From positions 1 to 51,129 of the forward strand of contig PMTR01000080.1 in NCBI GenBank assembly GCA_003167255.1: a stretch of 51,129 nt of DNA, given 5' to 3'. Under the pieces are notes generated by a model. The model was given only the letters and a program-made list of their open reading frames with translations. It was not told the origin of the DNA and did not search any database. The position numbers and the translations under genes are program-made. Positions 15,759 through 25,202 of this stretch are shown one piece after another. Source of the DNA: Bryobacterales bacterium. Its GTDB lineage: Bacteria; Acidobacteriota; Terriglobia; Bryobacterales; Bryobacteraceae. Position 1 is the first letter of the stretch; each line of letters begins with the position of its first letter.

Positions 15759-17816
15759 TCAAAATGCGAGGGCTTCGATCAGCTTGTCGAGATCGCTCTG
15801 CAGTGCGGTCCTCTTCTTCTGCAGATCCGACTGGTGGTCGCGCAGTTGCGCGAGTTGCTGCTCGTGGGCATCCAACTGCTTGGCGTAATTCTGCACGAGC
15901 TGCTGCTGGCTGCTGACATTGTTCAGGCTGTTGATGTTCTGCCGGATGCGGTCTTCGTCACGGGTCAAATCGTTGACCTGATTCTGAGCATCCTGCAACG
16001 CTCGGTCGTTCTCGGCGATTTGAGATTTCTCGTCGGCGATGCGTTGCAACTGGCGGCGCGCCGCATCGCTGAGCGTGAGGTTGCGGTTCTGCACGTAGGT
16101 CAGCAGGAAGTCGGGACCCATGTTGCTGACCTGGTATGTCTGGTCGAATACGCGCTCCTCGGTGACGGGAAATTCCTGCGTGGCTCCAGCGGCGAGTTGG
16201 ATCTCGAAGCGGTAGGCGCTGGCCGTCTTCTCCGCGGGCTTGGCACTGAGCAGCGTGTAACCGCCCCGCAGCGGATGCTCGAGGATCAGGGTCTTGGCTT
16301 TCTGATCCACGTTGCGAATGGTGTAAGTGCGGGTCTCTTCCATGGCGGATTTGGTCGTGATGACGCCGCGCGTCGCGTGGATCTCGCGGATCACGGCGTT
16401 TTTGGAATTGAAGGCGTCGGTGATGCGCGTGCCCAGATCGACGGCGTAGCTGATGAGGCGCTTATCGCCGGCCTTAAGCGTTTCCATCAGCGCTTCGCCG
16501 CCGTAAGCGCCGCCATCGTAGACAGTGATGGGGCCGCCATCGAGCGTCTTGCCGCTGGAGTTAGTCAGCTCGGCGGCGTTGGTGGGATGTTGCGAGCTGT
16601 GGTCGGAGTAAATCAGCAGCTTGCGGCCCTCGATGGCCTGTTGCAGGAAGGGCAGCATGGCCGATTCGTCCTTGCGGATGGTGACGGGTTGGGCGATGCG
16701 GTATTCGAACAGCTCTCCCAACTCGCCGGCTGAAGCGCTGGCGACGATGGTGCTGGGGGAGACATTGACCTGGTCGGTTTTTTCCGCGAAAAATGCCGAC
16801 GGGGCAAGCACCCTCGGACTCGGTGGTGGAGCTGGCGCAGCCATAACCCCGCCGATCACGCCGGATCTGGCGGCGGCGCCTCCGCGGCCACCACCGCCCA
16901 TGGCAACCGCACCCATTGAGGACTGAAACGCCTCGTCATGCACCACCGGCCGCGCGGCGGTGTCGTCCGCCAGTTCCGCGCTGGGCCGTTGCACGTACTT
17001 CGGAGCGTAGAGCTGGCTCACAAACGAAATCGGCCGGCCGGAGACCAGCGAGAGCTGCACTTTGTTCCAATCCTCGCCGGTCGTGTTATCGACGATCGCC
17101 CAGCCTTCGAGAACCGGCTGGCCCTTGTCGCCCAGTATCAGACGGTAGCTCGACTTCCAGACAGCCGCGGGAATCGTGTAGCTGGCGATGATCTCGCGCT
17201 GCCGCGCGTCGGTGGAATCGATGTAGACGCTGCGTTTGTCCTTGGATCGCGCGGCGGCCACCGCGGCCAGGTAGTCTTTGAAGTTGGCTTGCAGCTTGGC
17301 ATCGGTGAAGCGGATGCCGGAGGCGGCGGCCAGATCGAGCGTGCGTATGTCGCCGCTATCGAGCAGCAGCGTGACGAACTCGCGTTCCGCCTGCTTATCG
17401 GTGCCGGCCACCACGCGTCCGCCGACGATGGCGCCGGCGACGGTATCGTTGCCGAACTTCAATTCCACGCGCGACCCTTGCAGCCGGCCGAAGATGGCGG
17501 CCAGCGACTGGTCATCGCCGATCTCGAAGGGAAAATCCGCCAGGCGGTGGCTGAGCGGGTCCATGGAATCGTAGCGCAGGCCGGAGATCTTGCCGCCGCC
17601 GCGTTCTTCGAGAGTCAGCGATTTCAGGACGTCGTTCATGTCCGACGAGTTGAAATCGAGGCGCGCCGATTCGCCGGGTCCGAGCGTTCCGGATCGCTCG
17701 AAAAATCCAATGCCGTGCTTGTAGAGAATCACCTGCTTCACCGGCAGGTCGGCCGCTTGCGCCATAATGGCTCCTAATAACACGCTCAGAAACAAGGAAA
17801 CGAATACGCGTTTCAT
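15759..17816 (-). CDS. Secreted DUF4139-family protein with C-terminal coiled coil
   Basis: 685 residues. A clean signal peptide (1-21, cut near AQAAD) is followed by a beta-rich region opening with VKQVILYKHGIGFFERSG, typical of DUF4139 proteins. A Gly/Arg linker (MGGGGRGGAAARSG, about 300-315) and a Pro-rich segment precede the DUF4139 core (about 350-570; YRIAQPVTIRKDESAMLPFL). A long coiled coil (about 585-680) rich in Gln, Asp and Leu ends the protein. The start has an excellent ribosome-binding site (GGAGG, 4 bases upstream). The family has no established function; a periplasmic or cell-surface role is inferred. Confidence 0.85.
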   Translation of the reverse strand: MKRVFVSLFLSVLLGAIMAQAADLPVKQVILYKHGIGFFERSGTLGPGESARLDFNSSDMNDVLKSLTLEERGGGKISGLRYDSMDPLSHRLADFPFEIGDDQSLAAIFGRLQGSRVELKFGNDTVAGAIVGGRVVAGTDKQAEREFVTLLLDSGDIRTLDLAAASGIRFTDAKLQANFKDYLAAVAAARSKDKRSVYIDSTDARQREIIASYTIPAAVWKSSYRLILGDKGQPVLEGWAIVDNTTGEDWNKVQLSLVSGRPISFVSQLYAPKYVQRPSAELADDTAARPVVHDEAFQSSMGAVAMGGGGRGGAAARSGVIGGVMAAPAPPPSPRVLAPSAFFAEKTDQVNVSPSTIVASASAGELGELFEYRIAQPVTIRKDESAMLPFLQQAIEGRKLLIYSDHSSQHPTNAAELTNSSGKTLDGGPITVYDGGAYGGEALMETLKAGDKRLISYAVDLGTRITDAFNSKNAVIREIHATRGVITTKSAMEETRTYTIRNVDQKAKTLILEHPLRGGYTLLSAKPAEKTASAYRFEIQLAAGATQEFPVTEERVFDQTYQVSNMGPDFLLTYVQNRNLTLSDAARRQLQRIADEKSQIAENDRALQDAQNQVNDLTRDEDRIRQNINSLNNVSSQQQLVQNYAKQLDAHEQQLAQLRDHQSDLQKKRTALQSDLDKLIEALAF

Positions 17817-17961
17817 GATACCTCCATCCAGGAAATGCCGCAGTGGGCGGTTCCCTTTCAGGCGAAATGCCCATCACTCTCATCATGACGCTTTTGCGGC
17901 GCTGGCGCAGAAACTATCCCAGGCGGCATTTCTTATGGAAATGATATAGCTTATATGAGAT

Positions 17962-18354
17962 ATGCTTTCCGCCCCCGGAAGACTTCTGGTGGTAGACGAC
18001 GAGCCGCAGTTGCTCCGCATGCTGAGCCTGTATCTGGGCCGCCTCGGTTACTCGGTCACTACGGCGGAAACCACGGATGCAGCCTGGCGGCTGGTGGAAG
18101 CCGATCCGGCGGCCTTTGCTGTTGCAGTGCTGGACGGCAGCATGTCTGGAATGAGCATGAACGATCTGGCATTGCGCATGCTTCGGGCCAACCCGGCGCT
18201 GCGCGTGCTGGCGGCGAGCGGTTATCCGGTAGATATGACGGCATTGTCGGAGGCCGCTCCGGGGCGGGTGGACTTTCTGCAAAAGCCATTTACACCGGAA
18301 ATGCTGGCTGCCGCGTTGCGGGGGTTGCTTGGCGCGCAAGAAGAAAAGCTTTGA
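17962..18354 (+). CDS. Single-domain response regulator
   Basis: 130 residues that form only a receiver domain. It has acidic pocket VVDDE (10-14), phosphoacceptor D58 (VAVLDGSM), an Ala-Ser switch (LAASG) in place of the usual Thr/Ser context, and the conserved Lys in FLQKPF. With no output domain it probably acts by protein contact, or is an intermediate in a phosphorelay. No kinase is adjacent; the CHASE2 kinase 14 kb upstream already has its own partner. Little or no ribosome-binding site is visible. It overlaps a tiny basic ORF by 26 bases. Confidence 0.88.
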   Translation: MLSAPGRLLVVDDEPQLLRMLSLYLGRLGYSVTTAETTDAAWRLVEADPAAFAVAVLDGSMSGMSMNDLALRMLRANPALRVLAASGYPVDMTALSEAAPGRVDFLQKPFTPEMLAAALRGLLGAQEEKL

Positions 18355-18478
18355 GCTGGGCAAAGAGATAAGAGCCATCGCGCGCGAGCGCGTCGGGCGC
18401 ATTCCCTCGGCCAAGACCATTCAGCCGAAGGCTCTGCGCAAGAAGCCCAAACACAAGAAGCCACCGGAGGAAGAGTAG
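18329..18478 (+). CDS. Small Lys/Arg-rich protein (49 aa)
   Basis: A 50-codon frame from TTG at 18329 to TAG at 18478. The product is strongly basic: it begins ARKKKSFELGKEIRAIARER, continues VGRIPSAKTIQPKALRKK and ends PKHKKPPEEE. It overlaps the response regulator by 26 bases, and its stop is followed one base later by the GTG start of the next gene. The pattern RERVG-x-IP-(x)n-IQPKALRKKPKHKK looks conserved rather than random (recognised from Acidobacteria, from memory). The charge suggests nucleic-acid or ribosome binding, which is inference. It is too short for most gene finders. Confidence 0.6.
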   Translation: MARKKKSFELGKEIRAIARERVGRIPSAKTIQPKALRKKPKHKKPPEEE

Positions 18479-18479
18479 C

Positions 18480-21419
18480 GTGGGAGGCCGAGGTCGAACC
18501 TGGACTCGCGTGGCGGCGCCGCTGTTGTGCCTGGTAGCGGTGGCGGGAGCGCAGACGGCGATCGATTTTTCTTACGCGGGATATGGCGGCGGAGGCGTGG
18601 CCCCACCGGCGGTGGCCGCGGCGATCGCGGTGAGGCCGAGCGGCGGGGATGACACGCTGCTGTTGCAGGGCGCCATCGATCATGTAGCGGCGCTGCCCCT
18701 GCGGGCAGATGGCTTCCGCGGCGCGGTGCTGCTGCGCGCGGGGCGCTACCAGGTGGGCGGACGGCTGCAGATCCGATCGAGCGGTGTGGTGCTGCGCGGC
18801 CAGGGCGAGGCCACGATTGTGGCGGCGGGCCAGGGACGCCGAACGCTGATTGAAGCCGGCGCCGCAGCGGACCCGGCGACCGGACCAGCGGCGAACATCA
18901 TCGATGAGGCGGTGCCGGCGGGCGGGCGCCGGCTCACTCTGGACAACCTCGGCGGATTGCGAGCCGGCGACCGCGTGGTGATCACCCGGCCGAGCACCGC
19001 GGCCTGGATTGCGGCGCTGAAGATGACCGGGCTCCCCGGCACGTACGCGAATCAAAGGTTGGACTGGGCGCCGGGCTCCCGCAATCTGGTTTGGGACCGC
19101 ACCGTGACCGCGGTGGATGCGGAGCGGAAGCAGATTACAGTGGATACGCCGGTGACCACCGCGCTCGAACGGCGGTACGGCGGCGGCACGGTCGCCAGGT
19201 GGACCGCGGCTGTGCCGGTGGCGCATATCGGGATTGAAGGGCTCACGCTCGAAAGCGAGTTCGATGCCGGCAATCCGCGCGATGAAGCGCATTCGTGGAT
19301 CGCGGTGATGCTGGACCGCGTGGAAGATGCCTGGGTGCGCCGCGTAGTGGTACAGCACTTCGCCGGCTCGGCGGTGCGTGTGGGCGCGCGGGCGCGGCGC
19401 ATCACCATCGAAGCCTGCCGCAGCGAGAAGCCGGTTTCGGAACCGGGTGGCTACCGGCGGCAGAGCTTTCTGGTGGAGGGCCAGCAGGTGCTGGTGCGCC
19501 AATCGACGAGCGAGCAGGGCATGAACGATTTCGCCATCGGGATGCTGGCCGGCGGCCCCAACGTCTTTCTGGATTCGACGGCACAGAGCGCGCTGGGGCC
19601 AAGCGGGTCGTTCGAGAGTTGGGCCTCGGGCGTTCTCTACGAGCGCGTGAAAATCGAGGGCTCTGGAATCCGGTTGGCCAATGACAGCACGCGGGCGCAA
19701 GGGGCCGGATGGACGGCGGCCAACTCCGTGATATGGAACTGCGATGCCAAGGGGATTGAGGCGCGCGGGCCGGAAGGAGCGGAGAACGTGGTGGAGCGTT
19801 CGGCCGATCCGCTCTACGAAGCGCAGTTGGCGAAGCGAACGGGAGCGAGGCTCGCGCCGGTAGCGGCTTTGACCGATGATGCGCCGCGCCTGGCGGAGTT
19901 CCATGCGCCGAAGAGCGCGGCTGCGGCGACGCCCGCGGCCCATGCAGTCGAGATCATACATGGGCGATTCGTCGTAGACGGGAAGACGCTGTGGGGCGGC
20001 GTGGTGAATGAAGGCTGGTGGCGGGGACAGGAAGTTCCGGCGGAAGCGCTCGAAGTGGGCGGCGTCTCAGTGACGCGCTTCGTGCCCGGACGGACCGGCC
20101 CGGGGCTCACGGAAGACCTGGCGGCTTTGGCGGAGCGCATGGTGTCGGAGGGAACTCCGTTCTACCAGTCGATTCCGGGGCTCTGGTACGACCGCCGGCG
20201 CGACGAACACTCGACGGCGATGCGCGAAGACGGCAACGTGTGGGCGCCGTTCTATGAAATGCCGTGGGCGCGCAGCGGAAAGGAAACGGCTTCGGATGGG
20301 TTGAGCCGGTTCGACCTCTCGCGCTTCAACCCCTGGTATTACGAGCGGACGAGCGAGTTCGCAAAGCTCTGCGACGCGCGCGGCCTGGTCTTCTATCACA
20401 ACATCTATAACACGCATAACCTGCTCGAAATCCCGCCGCACTGGGTGGATTATCCGTGGCGGCCCGCCAACAATATCAATGACACGGGCCTCGCGGAGCC
20501 GCCGCCCATCGAGCCCGGAAATCACATCCACGTCGCCAACCAGGTCTACGACATCTCGAAGCCGGCGAGGCGCGCGCTGCACCGCGCCTTCATCCTGCAT
20601 GAGCTGGATGAGCTGGCGGGCACGCACAACCTGTTCTTCTCACTCGGGGCGCAGTTCGCGGGTCCCCTTTCGTTCCAGGAGTTCTTTCAGGACACGGTGG
20701 CGGAATGGACGAAGAAGACCGGCCGCGCGGTGCGCATCGAACTGGCCACCAGCAAAGACATCACCGACGCGATTCTGGCCAACCTGGCGCGCGCGCGGCA
20801 AGTCGCGGTGATCGACATGCGGTATTGGCAATACCGGCCGGATGGCTCGTTGTGGGCGCCGCCGGGCGGGAAGAACCTGGCGTTCCGAGAAGCCATCACC
20901 GCGGATTTCAACCGGGGCGCGGGCGATGCTCCTCCGGACACCACGCCGCGGCAGGTGTACCGGCAGGTGCGCGAATACCACGACCGGTATCCGGACAAGG
21001 CCATCGTGGCCTGGAATAGCGGCGCGGGGCCGATTCCCGTTCTGATGGCAGGTGGCGCGGAAGCGCTGATGCGCAATCCGTCGGCGGGGCAAGGACAGGG
21101 AAAGACGGTGGACCGCACGCCGCTGGACGCCTTCGTGCGCGAACACCTGGCGCGCAGCCTCATGAACATGCAGCCGCGCGATGGCATGATGGAAGACCCG
21201 GAGACGACGTGGTGCCTGGCGGACGATCGCAGCGAGACGATGCTGGTGTACTCGCTCGCGGGAACGGCGGTGAAGTTCGCGCAAGCGCTGCCGCGGGAAG
21301 GCTACACGGGGCTGTGGTTCGATCCGCAGACAGGAAAGACGCAGCCGGCGGAAGCGGTGGCGCCGGTGATGACGAAGCCGAGGGCGGAAGCCTGGTTATT
21401 GCTGCTGCGGGCGAAGTAG
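18480..21419 (+). CDS. Large secreted beta-helix protein, DUF6298-like
   Basis: 979 residues from GTG, with a signal peptide (about 8-25, cut after VAGAQ). The N-terminal half (about 30-440) is a right-handed parallel beta-helix of the pectate-lyase type, with repeated strands such as GVVLRGQGEATIVAAGQG and IGIEGLTLESEFDAG. The second half (about 480-975) contains conserved aromatic/acidic motifs (PWARSGKETASDGLSRFDL, FYHNIYNTHNLLEIPPHW, VIDMRYWQYRPDGSLWAPPG) and matches, from memory, proteins labelled DUF6298. A role in plant or microbial polysaccharide breakdown is likely, but no catalytic residues can be named. The GTG start is adjacent to the preceding small ORF. Confidence 0.8.
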   Translation: MGGRGRTWTRVAAPLLCLVAVAGAQTAIDFSYAGYGGGGVAPPAVAAAIAVRPSGGDDTLLLQGAIDHVAALPLRADGFRGAVLLRAGRYQVGGRLQIRSSGVVLRGQGEATIVAAGQGRRTLIEAGAAADPATGPAANIIDEAVPAGGRRLTLDNLGGLRAGDRVVITRPSTAAWIAALKMTGLPGTYANQRLDWAPGSRNLVWDRTVTAVDAERKQITVDTPVTTALERRYGGGTVARWTAAVPVAHIGIEGLTLESEFDAGNPRDEAHSWIAVMLDRVEDAWVRRVVVQHFAGSAVRVGARARRITIEACRSEKPVSEPGGYRRQSFLVEGQQVLVRQSTSEQGMNDFAIGMLAGGPNVFLDSTAQSALGPSGSFESWASGVLYERVKIEGSGIRLANDSTRAQGAGWTAANSVIWNCDAKGIEARGPEGAENVVERSADPLYEAQLAKRTGARLAPVAALTDDAPRLAEFHAPKSAAAATPAAHAVEIIHGRFVVDGKTLWGGVVNEGWWRGQEVPAEALEVGGVSVTRFVPGRTGPGLTEDLAALAERMVSEGTPFYQSIPGLWYDRRRDEHSTAMREDGNVWAPFYEMPWARSGKETASDGLSRFDLSRFNPWYYERTSEFAKLCDARGLVFYHNIYNTHNLLEIPPHWVDYPWRPANNINDTGLAEPPPIEPGNHIHVANQVYDISKPARRALHRAFILHELDELAGTHNLFFSLGAQFAGPLSFQEFFQDTVAEWTKKTGRAVRIELATSKDITDAILANLARARQVAVIDMRYWQYRPDGSLWAPPGGKNLAFREAITADFNRGAGDAPPDTTPRQVYRQVREYHDRYPDKAIVAWNSGAGPIPVLMAGGAEALMRNPSAGQGQGKTVDRTPLDAFVREHLARSLMNMQPRDGMMEDPETTWCLADDRSETMLVYSLAGTAVKFAQALPREGYTGLWFDPQTGKTQPAEAVAPVMTKPRAEAWLLLLRAK

Positions 21420-21423
21420 GACG

Positions 21424-21741
21424 GGCTGGGCAGGCGGCACCGCCTGCCCCACCCACTGAAGGAAGCTTGACCAGCGATTGAAGTCCGAAGAGCCGGCTGA
21501 AGCCGGCTGCGGCCAGGATTGGCCGCCCCACAAAGCGGCGGAGCCGCAACCAAAATGGGTGCTTGGAAGCCCGCTCCACGAGGGCTGTGAAATCTTCGCG
21601 TGCTGCGAAGAATTTGAAGAGGTGTAATACAGAGCAGCGGAGCCTGCGCGGTTGGTGGGACAGACGATCGGTTTTTGTCGTCTGTCGGGCGCTGTGCTTG
21701 CCGAGACAAGACAGGCCACAAAAGACGATGGCCTGACCCAC
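21424..21741. repeat. Repeat cluster: families B, F and E
   Basis: The 339-bp gap between two convergent genes is largely repeats. A family-B-like palindrome lies at 21424-21453 (GGGCAGGCGGCACCGCCTGCC with flanks). Family F is at 21491-21552, containing GGCTGCGGCCAGGATTGGCC and shared with 51058-51122. A family-E inverted repeat spans 21655-21741, with arms GTGGGACAGACGATCGG and CCTGACCCAC. No gene is visible. Confidence 0.75.
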
Positions 21742-21758
21742 TCGGCATATAAGGAAGA

Positions 21759-24116
21759 TCAAAATCCTGTCTGCTCGGTGCGCGTGATGATCTCGTTTTG
21801 CAGGGCGGGGGTCAGGTCGCAGAAATAGTCGCTGTAGCCGGCGACGCGCACGATCAGGTCGCGGTGCTTTTCGGGATCGGCTTGCGCTTCGCGCAGGGTT
21901 TCGGCGGTCACTACGTTGAACTGGATGTGGTGGCCGTCGAGCTTGAAATAAGCGCGGACCAGGTGCGCCATATTATCGAGGCCTTCAGGGCCTTCCACAA
22001 GTTTGGGCGTGAACTTCTGGTTTAAGAGGGTGCCGCCGGTGCGGGCATGATCCATCTTGGCGGCGGACTTGATGACCGCGGTAGGGCCATGGCGGTCGGC
22101 GCCTTGGGCGGGCGAGATGCCGTCGGAGTGCGGCTCCCAGGCCTTGCGGCCGTCGGGCGTGGCGCCGGTCACCGAGCCGAAATAGACGTGGCAGGTGGTG
22201 CTCAAGTAGTTCACGCGGTAATGGCCGCCTTTGGTATTGGGGCGGCCGTTGATTTCATCGAAGAAGAGGTTGAAGACCTGCACCAGGATTTCGTCTGCGT
22301 AGGGATCGTCGTTGCCGTACTTGGGAGTCTTGTTCCAAAGCATCAGACGGGTCTTCTCACAGCCTTCGAAATTGACGCGCAAGGCCGCAAGTAGCTCGTC
22401 CATGGAAAGATGGCGGTGATCGAAGACGTGATACTTGATGGCCGCCAGACTGTCGGTCGCCGTGCCGGGCGCCACGGCCATGATGTAAGTGGAATTGTAG
22501 CGCGGGCCGCCGCCGTTATAGTCGCCGCCCTTGGAGATACAATCGTCGACCAGCAGGGAGAGATACGGCGCGGGCATGTTGCGGGCGTAGAGGCGCTCGA
22601 TAACATTGTTGCCGCGGATCTTGACATCTACCAGGTAATGTAACTGCCGGCGGAATGCGGCCAGCAGGTCGTCATAAGTCTGGAAGGTGCGCGGGTCACC
22701 GGATTCGATGCCGACTTGTTTGCCGGTGCGCGCGTCGAAACCGTTGGTGAGAGTGAGCTCGAGAACTTTGGGCAGGTTGAAGTAGCCCGTGAGGATATAG
22801 GCTTCCTTCCCGAAGGCGCCGGTTTCCACACAGCCGGAAATGCCGCCGGCGCGCGCGTCTTCAATGGACTTACCCTGCCGCAACAGTTCTTCCACCACCA
22901 TGTCGGCGTTGAAAATGGAGGGCTGGCCCCAACCCTTGCGCACGATTTCCAGGCCGCGCTTCAGGAAGCGGTCCGGACTCTTCTTACTCAGTTGCAGATT
23001 GGAAGAGGGCTGCAGCAGGCGCATCTCATCGATGACGTCGAGGACCAAGTAGGTAAGATCGTTGACGGCCGAGGAGCCATCGGGTTTCAGACCGCCGGTA
23101 TTGATGTTACAGAAATCGGTGTAAGTGCCGCTTTCGGCGGCGGTGACTCCCACTTTGGGCGGAGCCGGCTGGTTGTTGAACTTCACCCAGAAACAGCCGA
23201 GAAGCTCGCGCGCCTCCTCGCGGGTAAGCGCGCCGGCGTCGAGATCGCGCTGGTAGAAGGGATAGAGATGCTGGTCGAGATGGCCGGGGCTGAAGGAGTC
23301 CCAGGTGTTCAGTTCGGTGATGACGCTCAGGTGCGTGAACCAGTAAGCCTGCAGCGCTTCCCAGAAATTGCGCGGGGCGTGCGCGGGCACGTGGCGGCAG
23401 ACGGTCGAAATCTTTTCGAGCTCGGCCTTGCGCCGCGGATTGGTTTCGGCGGCGGCGAGCGATTCGGCCTTTTCGGCGTGGCGCTCGGCGAAGCGGATGA
23501 CGGCATCGGCGGCGATCGACATGGCGCGCAGTTGCTGCTGCTTGTCGTAAGCGAGAGGGTCGTTGAAGAAATCGAGGCGGGCGAGACTTTCGGCGACTTC
23601 GCGTTTGAGATCCAGCAGGCCTTTGCGGTAAATGACGTCGCCCAAAACGGTGTGGCCCGGCGCGCGCTGCTCCATGAATTCGGTGAAGATGCCGGCCGCG
23701 TAGGCGTCCTTCCATTCGGGCGTCATCTCGGCGAACATGCGGTCGCGCATGCTATGACCTTGCCAGTAGGGGATAATCTCTTCCTGCTGGACGCGGCGGG
23801 CCTCTTCGCCGACGGAGTAGGAAATCTTCTCGCGCGTGTGGAGGATCTGGAAGTCTTCGAGCGAGTGGCAGCACAGCTCGGGATAAGTGGGCGTGCCTTT
23901 GGGACGGGGTCCGCGCTCGCCGACGATCAGCTCTTCGGGACCGATGTAGATTGTGCGGCGTTCGAGGATGTACTGGAACGAGCCGGCGCGCAGCATGGGC
24001 GGGGAGAGCGGACCGGCCTGCCGGTAAAACTCGGTAAGTAGCGCGGCGCGTTCGAGCGAGAGCCACGGCTTGGTGTCCAGGCTCGCCTGGCGCAATTGAG
24101 CGACTCGTTCCGTCAT
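21759..24116 (-). CDS. hypD: Glycyl radical enzyme, trans-4-hydroxy-L-proline dehydratase type
   Basis: 785 residues from the ATG at 24116, preceded by AGGAG; a longer upstream frame is a shadow of the activase. The thiyl-radical site is GCVETGAFG (C429, with the general base E431), and the glycyl loop is RVAGYSDYF (G760). Remembered Clostridioides HypD residues C434, E436, G765, Y450, F340 and H160 all map here at a constant offset of five (C429, E431, G760, Y445, F335, H155), which supports conversion of trans-4-hydroxyproline to pyrroline-5-carboxylate. The enzyme is oxygen sensitive and must be activated by the adjacent radical-SAM protein two bases upstream. No proC is nearby. A relative with another substrate remains possible. 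Confidence 0.87.
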   Translation of the reverse strand: MTERVAQLRQASLDTKPWLSLERAALLTEFYRQAGPLSPPMLRAGSFQYILERRTIYIGPEELIVGERGPRPKGTPTYPELCCHSLEDFQILHTREKISYSVGEEARRVQQEEIIPYWQGHSMRDRMFAEMTPEWKDAYAAGIFTEFMEQRAPGHTVLGDVIYRKGLLDLKREVAESLARLDFFNDPLAYDKQQQLRAMSIAADAVIRFAERHAEKAESLAAAETNPRRKAELEKISTVCRHVPAHAPRNFWEALQAYWFTHLSVITELNTWDSFSPGHLDQHLYPFYQRDLDAGALTREEARELLGCFWVKFNNQPAPPKVGVTAAESGTYTDFCNINTGGLKPDGSSAVNDLTYLVLDVIDEMRLLQPSSNLQLSKKSPDRFLKRGLEIVRKGWGQPSIFNADMVVEELLRQGKSIEDARAGGISGCVETGAFGKEAYILTGYFNLPKVLELTLTNGFDARTGKQVGIESGDPRTFQTYDDLLAAFRRQLHYLVDVKIRGNNVIERLYARNMPAPYLSLLVDDCISKGGDYNGGGPRYNSTYIMAVAPGTATDSLAAIKYHVFDHRHLSMDELLAALRVNFEGCEKTRLMLWNKTPKYGNDDPYADEILVQVFNLFFDEINGRPNTKGGHYRVNYLSTTCHVYFGSVTGATPDGRKAWEPHSDGISPAQGADRHGPTAVIKSAAKMDHARTGGTLLNQKFTPKLVEGPEGLDNMAHLVRAYFKLDGHHIQFNVVTAETLREAQADPEKHRDLIVRVAGYSDYFCDLTPALQNEIITRTEQTGF

Positions 24117-24118
24117 AA

Positions 24119-25072
24119 TCAAACTCCTGGGGTCAATAGAGCCACATTCAATCCGGCTTCCGTCAGAGCATCGCGAAACGGTGCGAGATCCGCCGCTGCC
24201 GGTTGCGGCGTGTGAGGCAGCTTGTAGGGCAAACCCAGGCGCCGGTACTTGTCGGCGCCGATGCGGTGGTACGGAAGCAACTCGATGGCCGGGGGCCGCA
24301 GGCGGCTCAAGTATTCCACGAATCCGCCGATGTCTTCTGTGGAATCGTTGATGCCGGGGATTACCGGGATGCGCACGGTGAGCGGACGCTGGCGGGCCAC
24401 CAGTTGTTCGAGGTTGCGCAGGATCAAATCGCTGGAGACGCCGGTGTACTGGCGATGCTTGGCCGGGTCGACGAATTTGAGATCGAAGAGCACCAGGTCG
24501 GCCTGGAGCGCGACTTGCTGGAAGACGTCGGGCTGGGCAAAGCCGCAGGTTTCCAGGGTGGTGAAGATACCCCGCTCGCGGCAGGCCGCCAGGAAGAGAG
24601 TGACGAAGACCGGCTGAGACAGGGGCTCGCCGCCGGAGAGTGTGACACCGCCGCCGGATTCGTCGAAGAAGACGACGTCCTTTTCGACCTCCGCGATCAA
24701 TTCCTCCACGGTGTAGCGCTGGCCGGCGATCTGGCGGGCCTCGGCCATGCAGACGGTGGTGCAAGTGCCGCACAAGGTGCAGGCGTCGGAAGTGTGTACC
24801 ACGCCCTCGATTTCGCTGATGGCATGTTCGGGGCAGATGGCGCCGCATTCCAGGCAGTGGCGGCAGCGCTCCGTGAAGTAGAGGCGGTCAGGCAGGAAGC
24901 TCTGGCCTTCGGGGTTGTGGCACCACCAGCAGGACAGGGGACAACCTTTGAAGAAGACGACGGTGCGGATGCCCGGCCCGTCATGCGTAGCGAAGCGCAT
25001 GATGTTGAAAACGAGCGCGGTGCTCTCGTCAACCCCGCAAGTCTCTCGCCGTTCTGGTGTCAGAGAAGTCAC
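24119..25072 (-). CDS. hypE: Glycyl radical enzyme activase (radical SAM)
   Basis: 317 residues from GTG (position 25072). The radical-SAM cluster motif is CPLSCWWC (CX3CX2C), preceded by THDGPGIRTVVFFKG. A two-cluster ferredoxin insert follows (CRHCLECGAICP and CTLCGTCTTVC), as in activases of the dehydratase class. GGVTLSGGEPL is the SAM-binding GGE motif. It abstracts hydrogen from the glycine of its partner enzyme. It is the first gene of the operon; the dehydratase starts two bases after its stop. A TTG start inside (before DESTALVF) is an alternative. The name HypE here means the activase, not the hydrogenase-maturation protein. Confidence 0.93.
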   Translation of the reverse strand: MTSLTPERRETCGVDESTALVFNIMRFATHDGPGIRTVVFFKGCPLSCWWCHNPEGQSFLPDRLYFTERCRHCLECGAICPEHAISEIEGVVHTSDACTLCGTCTTVCMAEARQIAGQRYTVEELIAEVEKDVVFFDESGGGVTLSGGEPLSQPVFVTLFLAACRERGIFTTLETCGFAQPDVFQQVALQADLVLFDLKFVDPAKHRQYTGVSSDLILRNLEQLVARQRPLTVRIPVIPGINDSTEDIGGFVEYLSRLRPPAIELLPYHRIGADKYRRLGLPYKLPHTPQPAAADLAPFRDALTEAGLNVALLTPGV

Positions 25073-25202
25073 AATTTGGATATAAACAGGTCTAAAATGC
25101 TGTAATTAGTATCTCATCCTGCCTCGGACAGGCACAAGGGGCCGGGATGTGATTGAGGGGCCGGGAGTTACGGGCTGAAGCCGATCTTACCCGATGACCG
25201 GT

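Noticed and set aside
18222-19961. 579-codon minus-strand frame opposite the beta-helix gene
   Set aside because: Antisense shadow of a high-GC gene; no signal, motif or ribosome-binding site.
24117-24848. N-terminal extension of the glycyl radical enzyme
   Set aside because: The extension is the activase read in another frame; the ATG at 24116 has AGGAG and the family-typical start.
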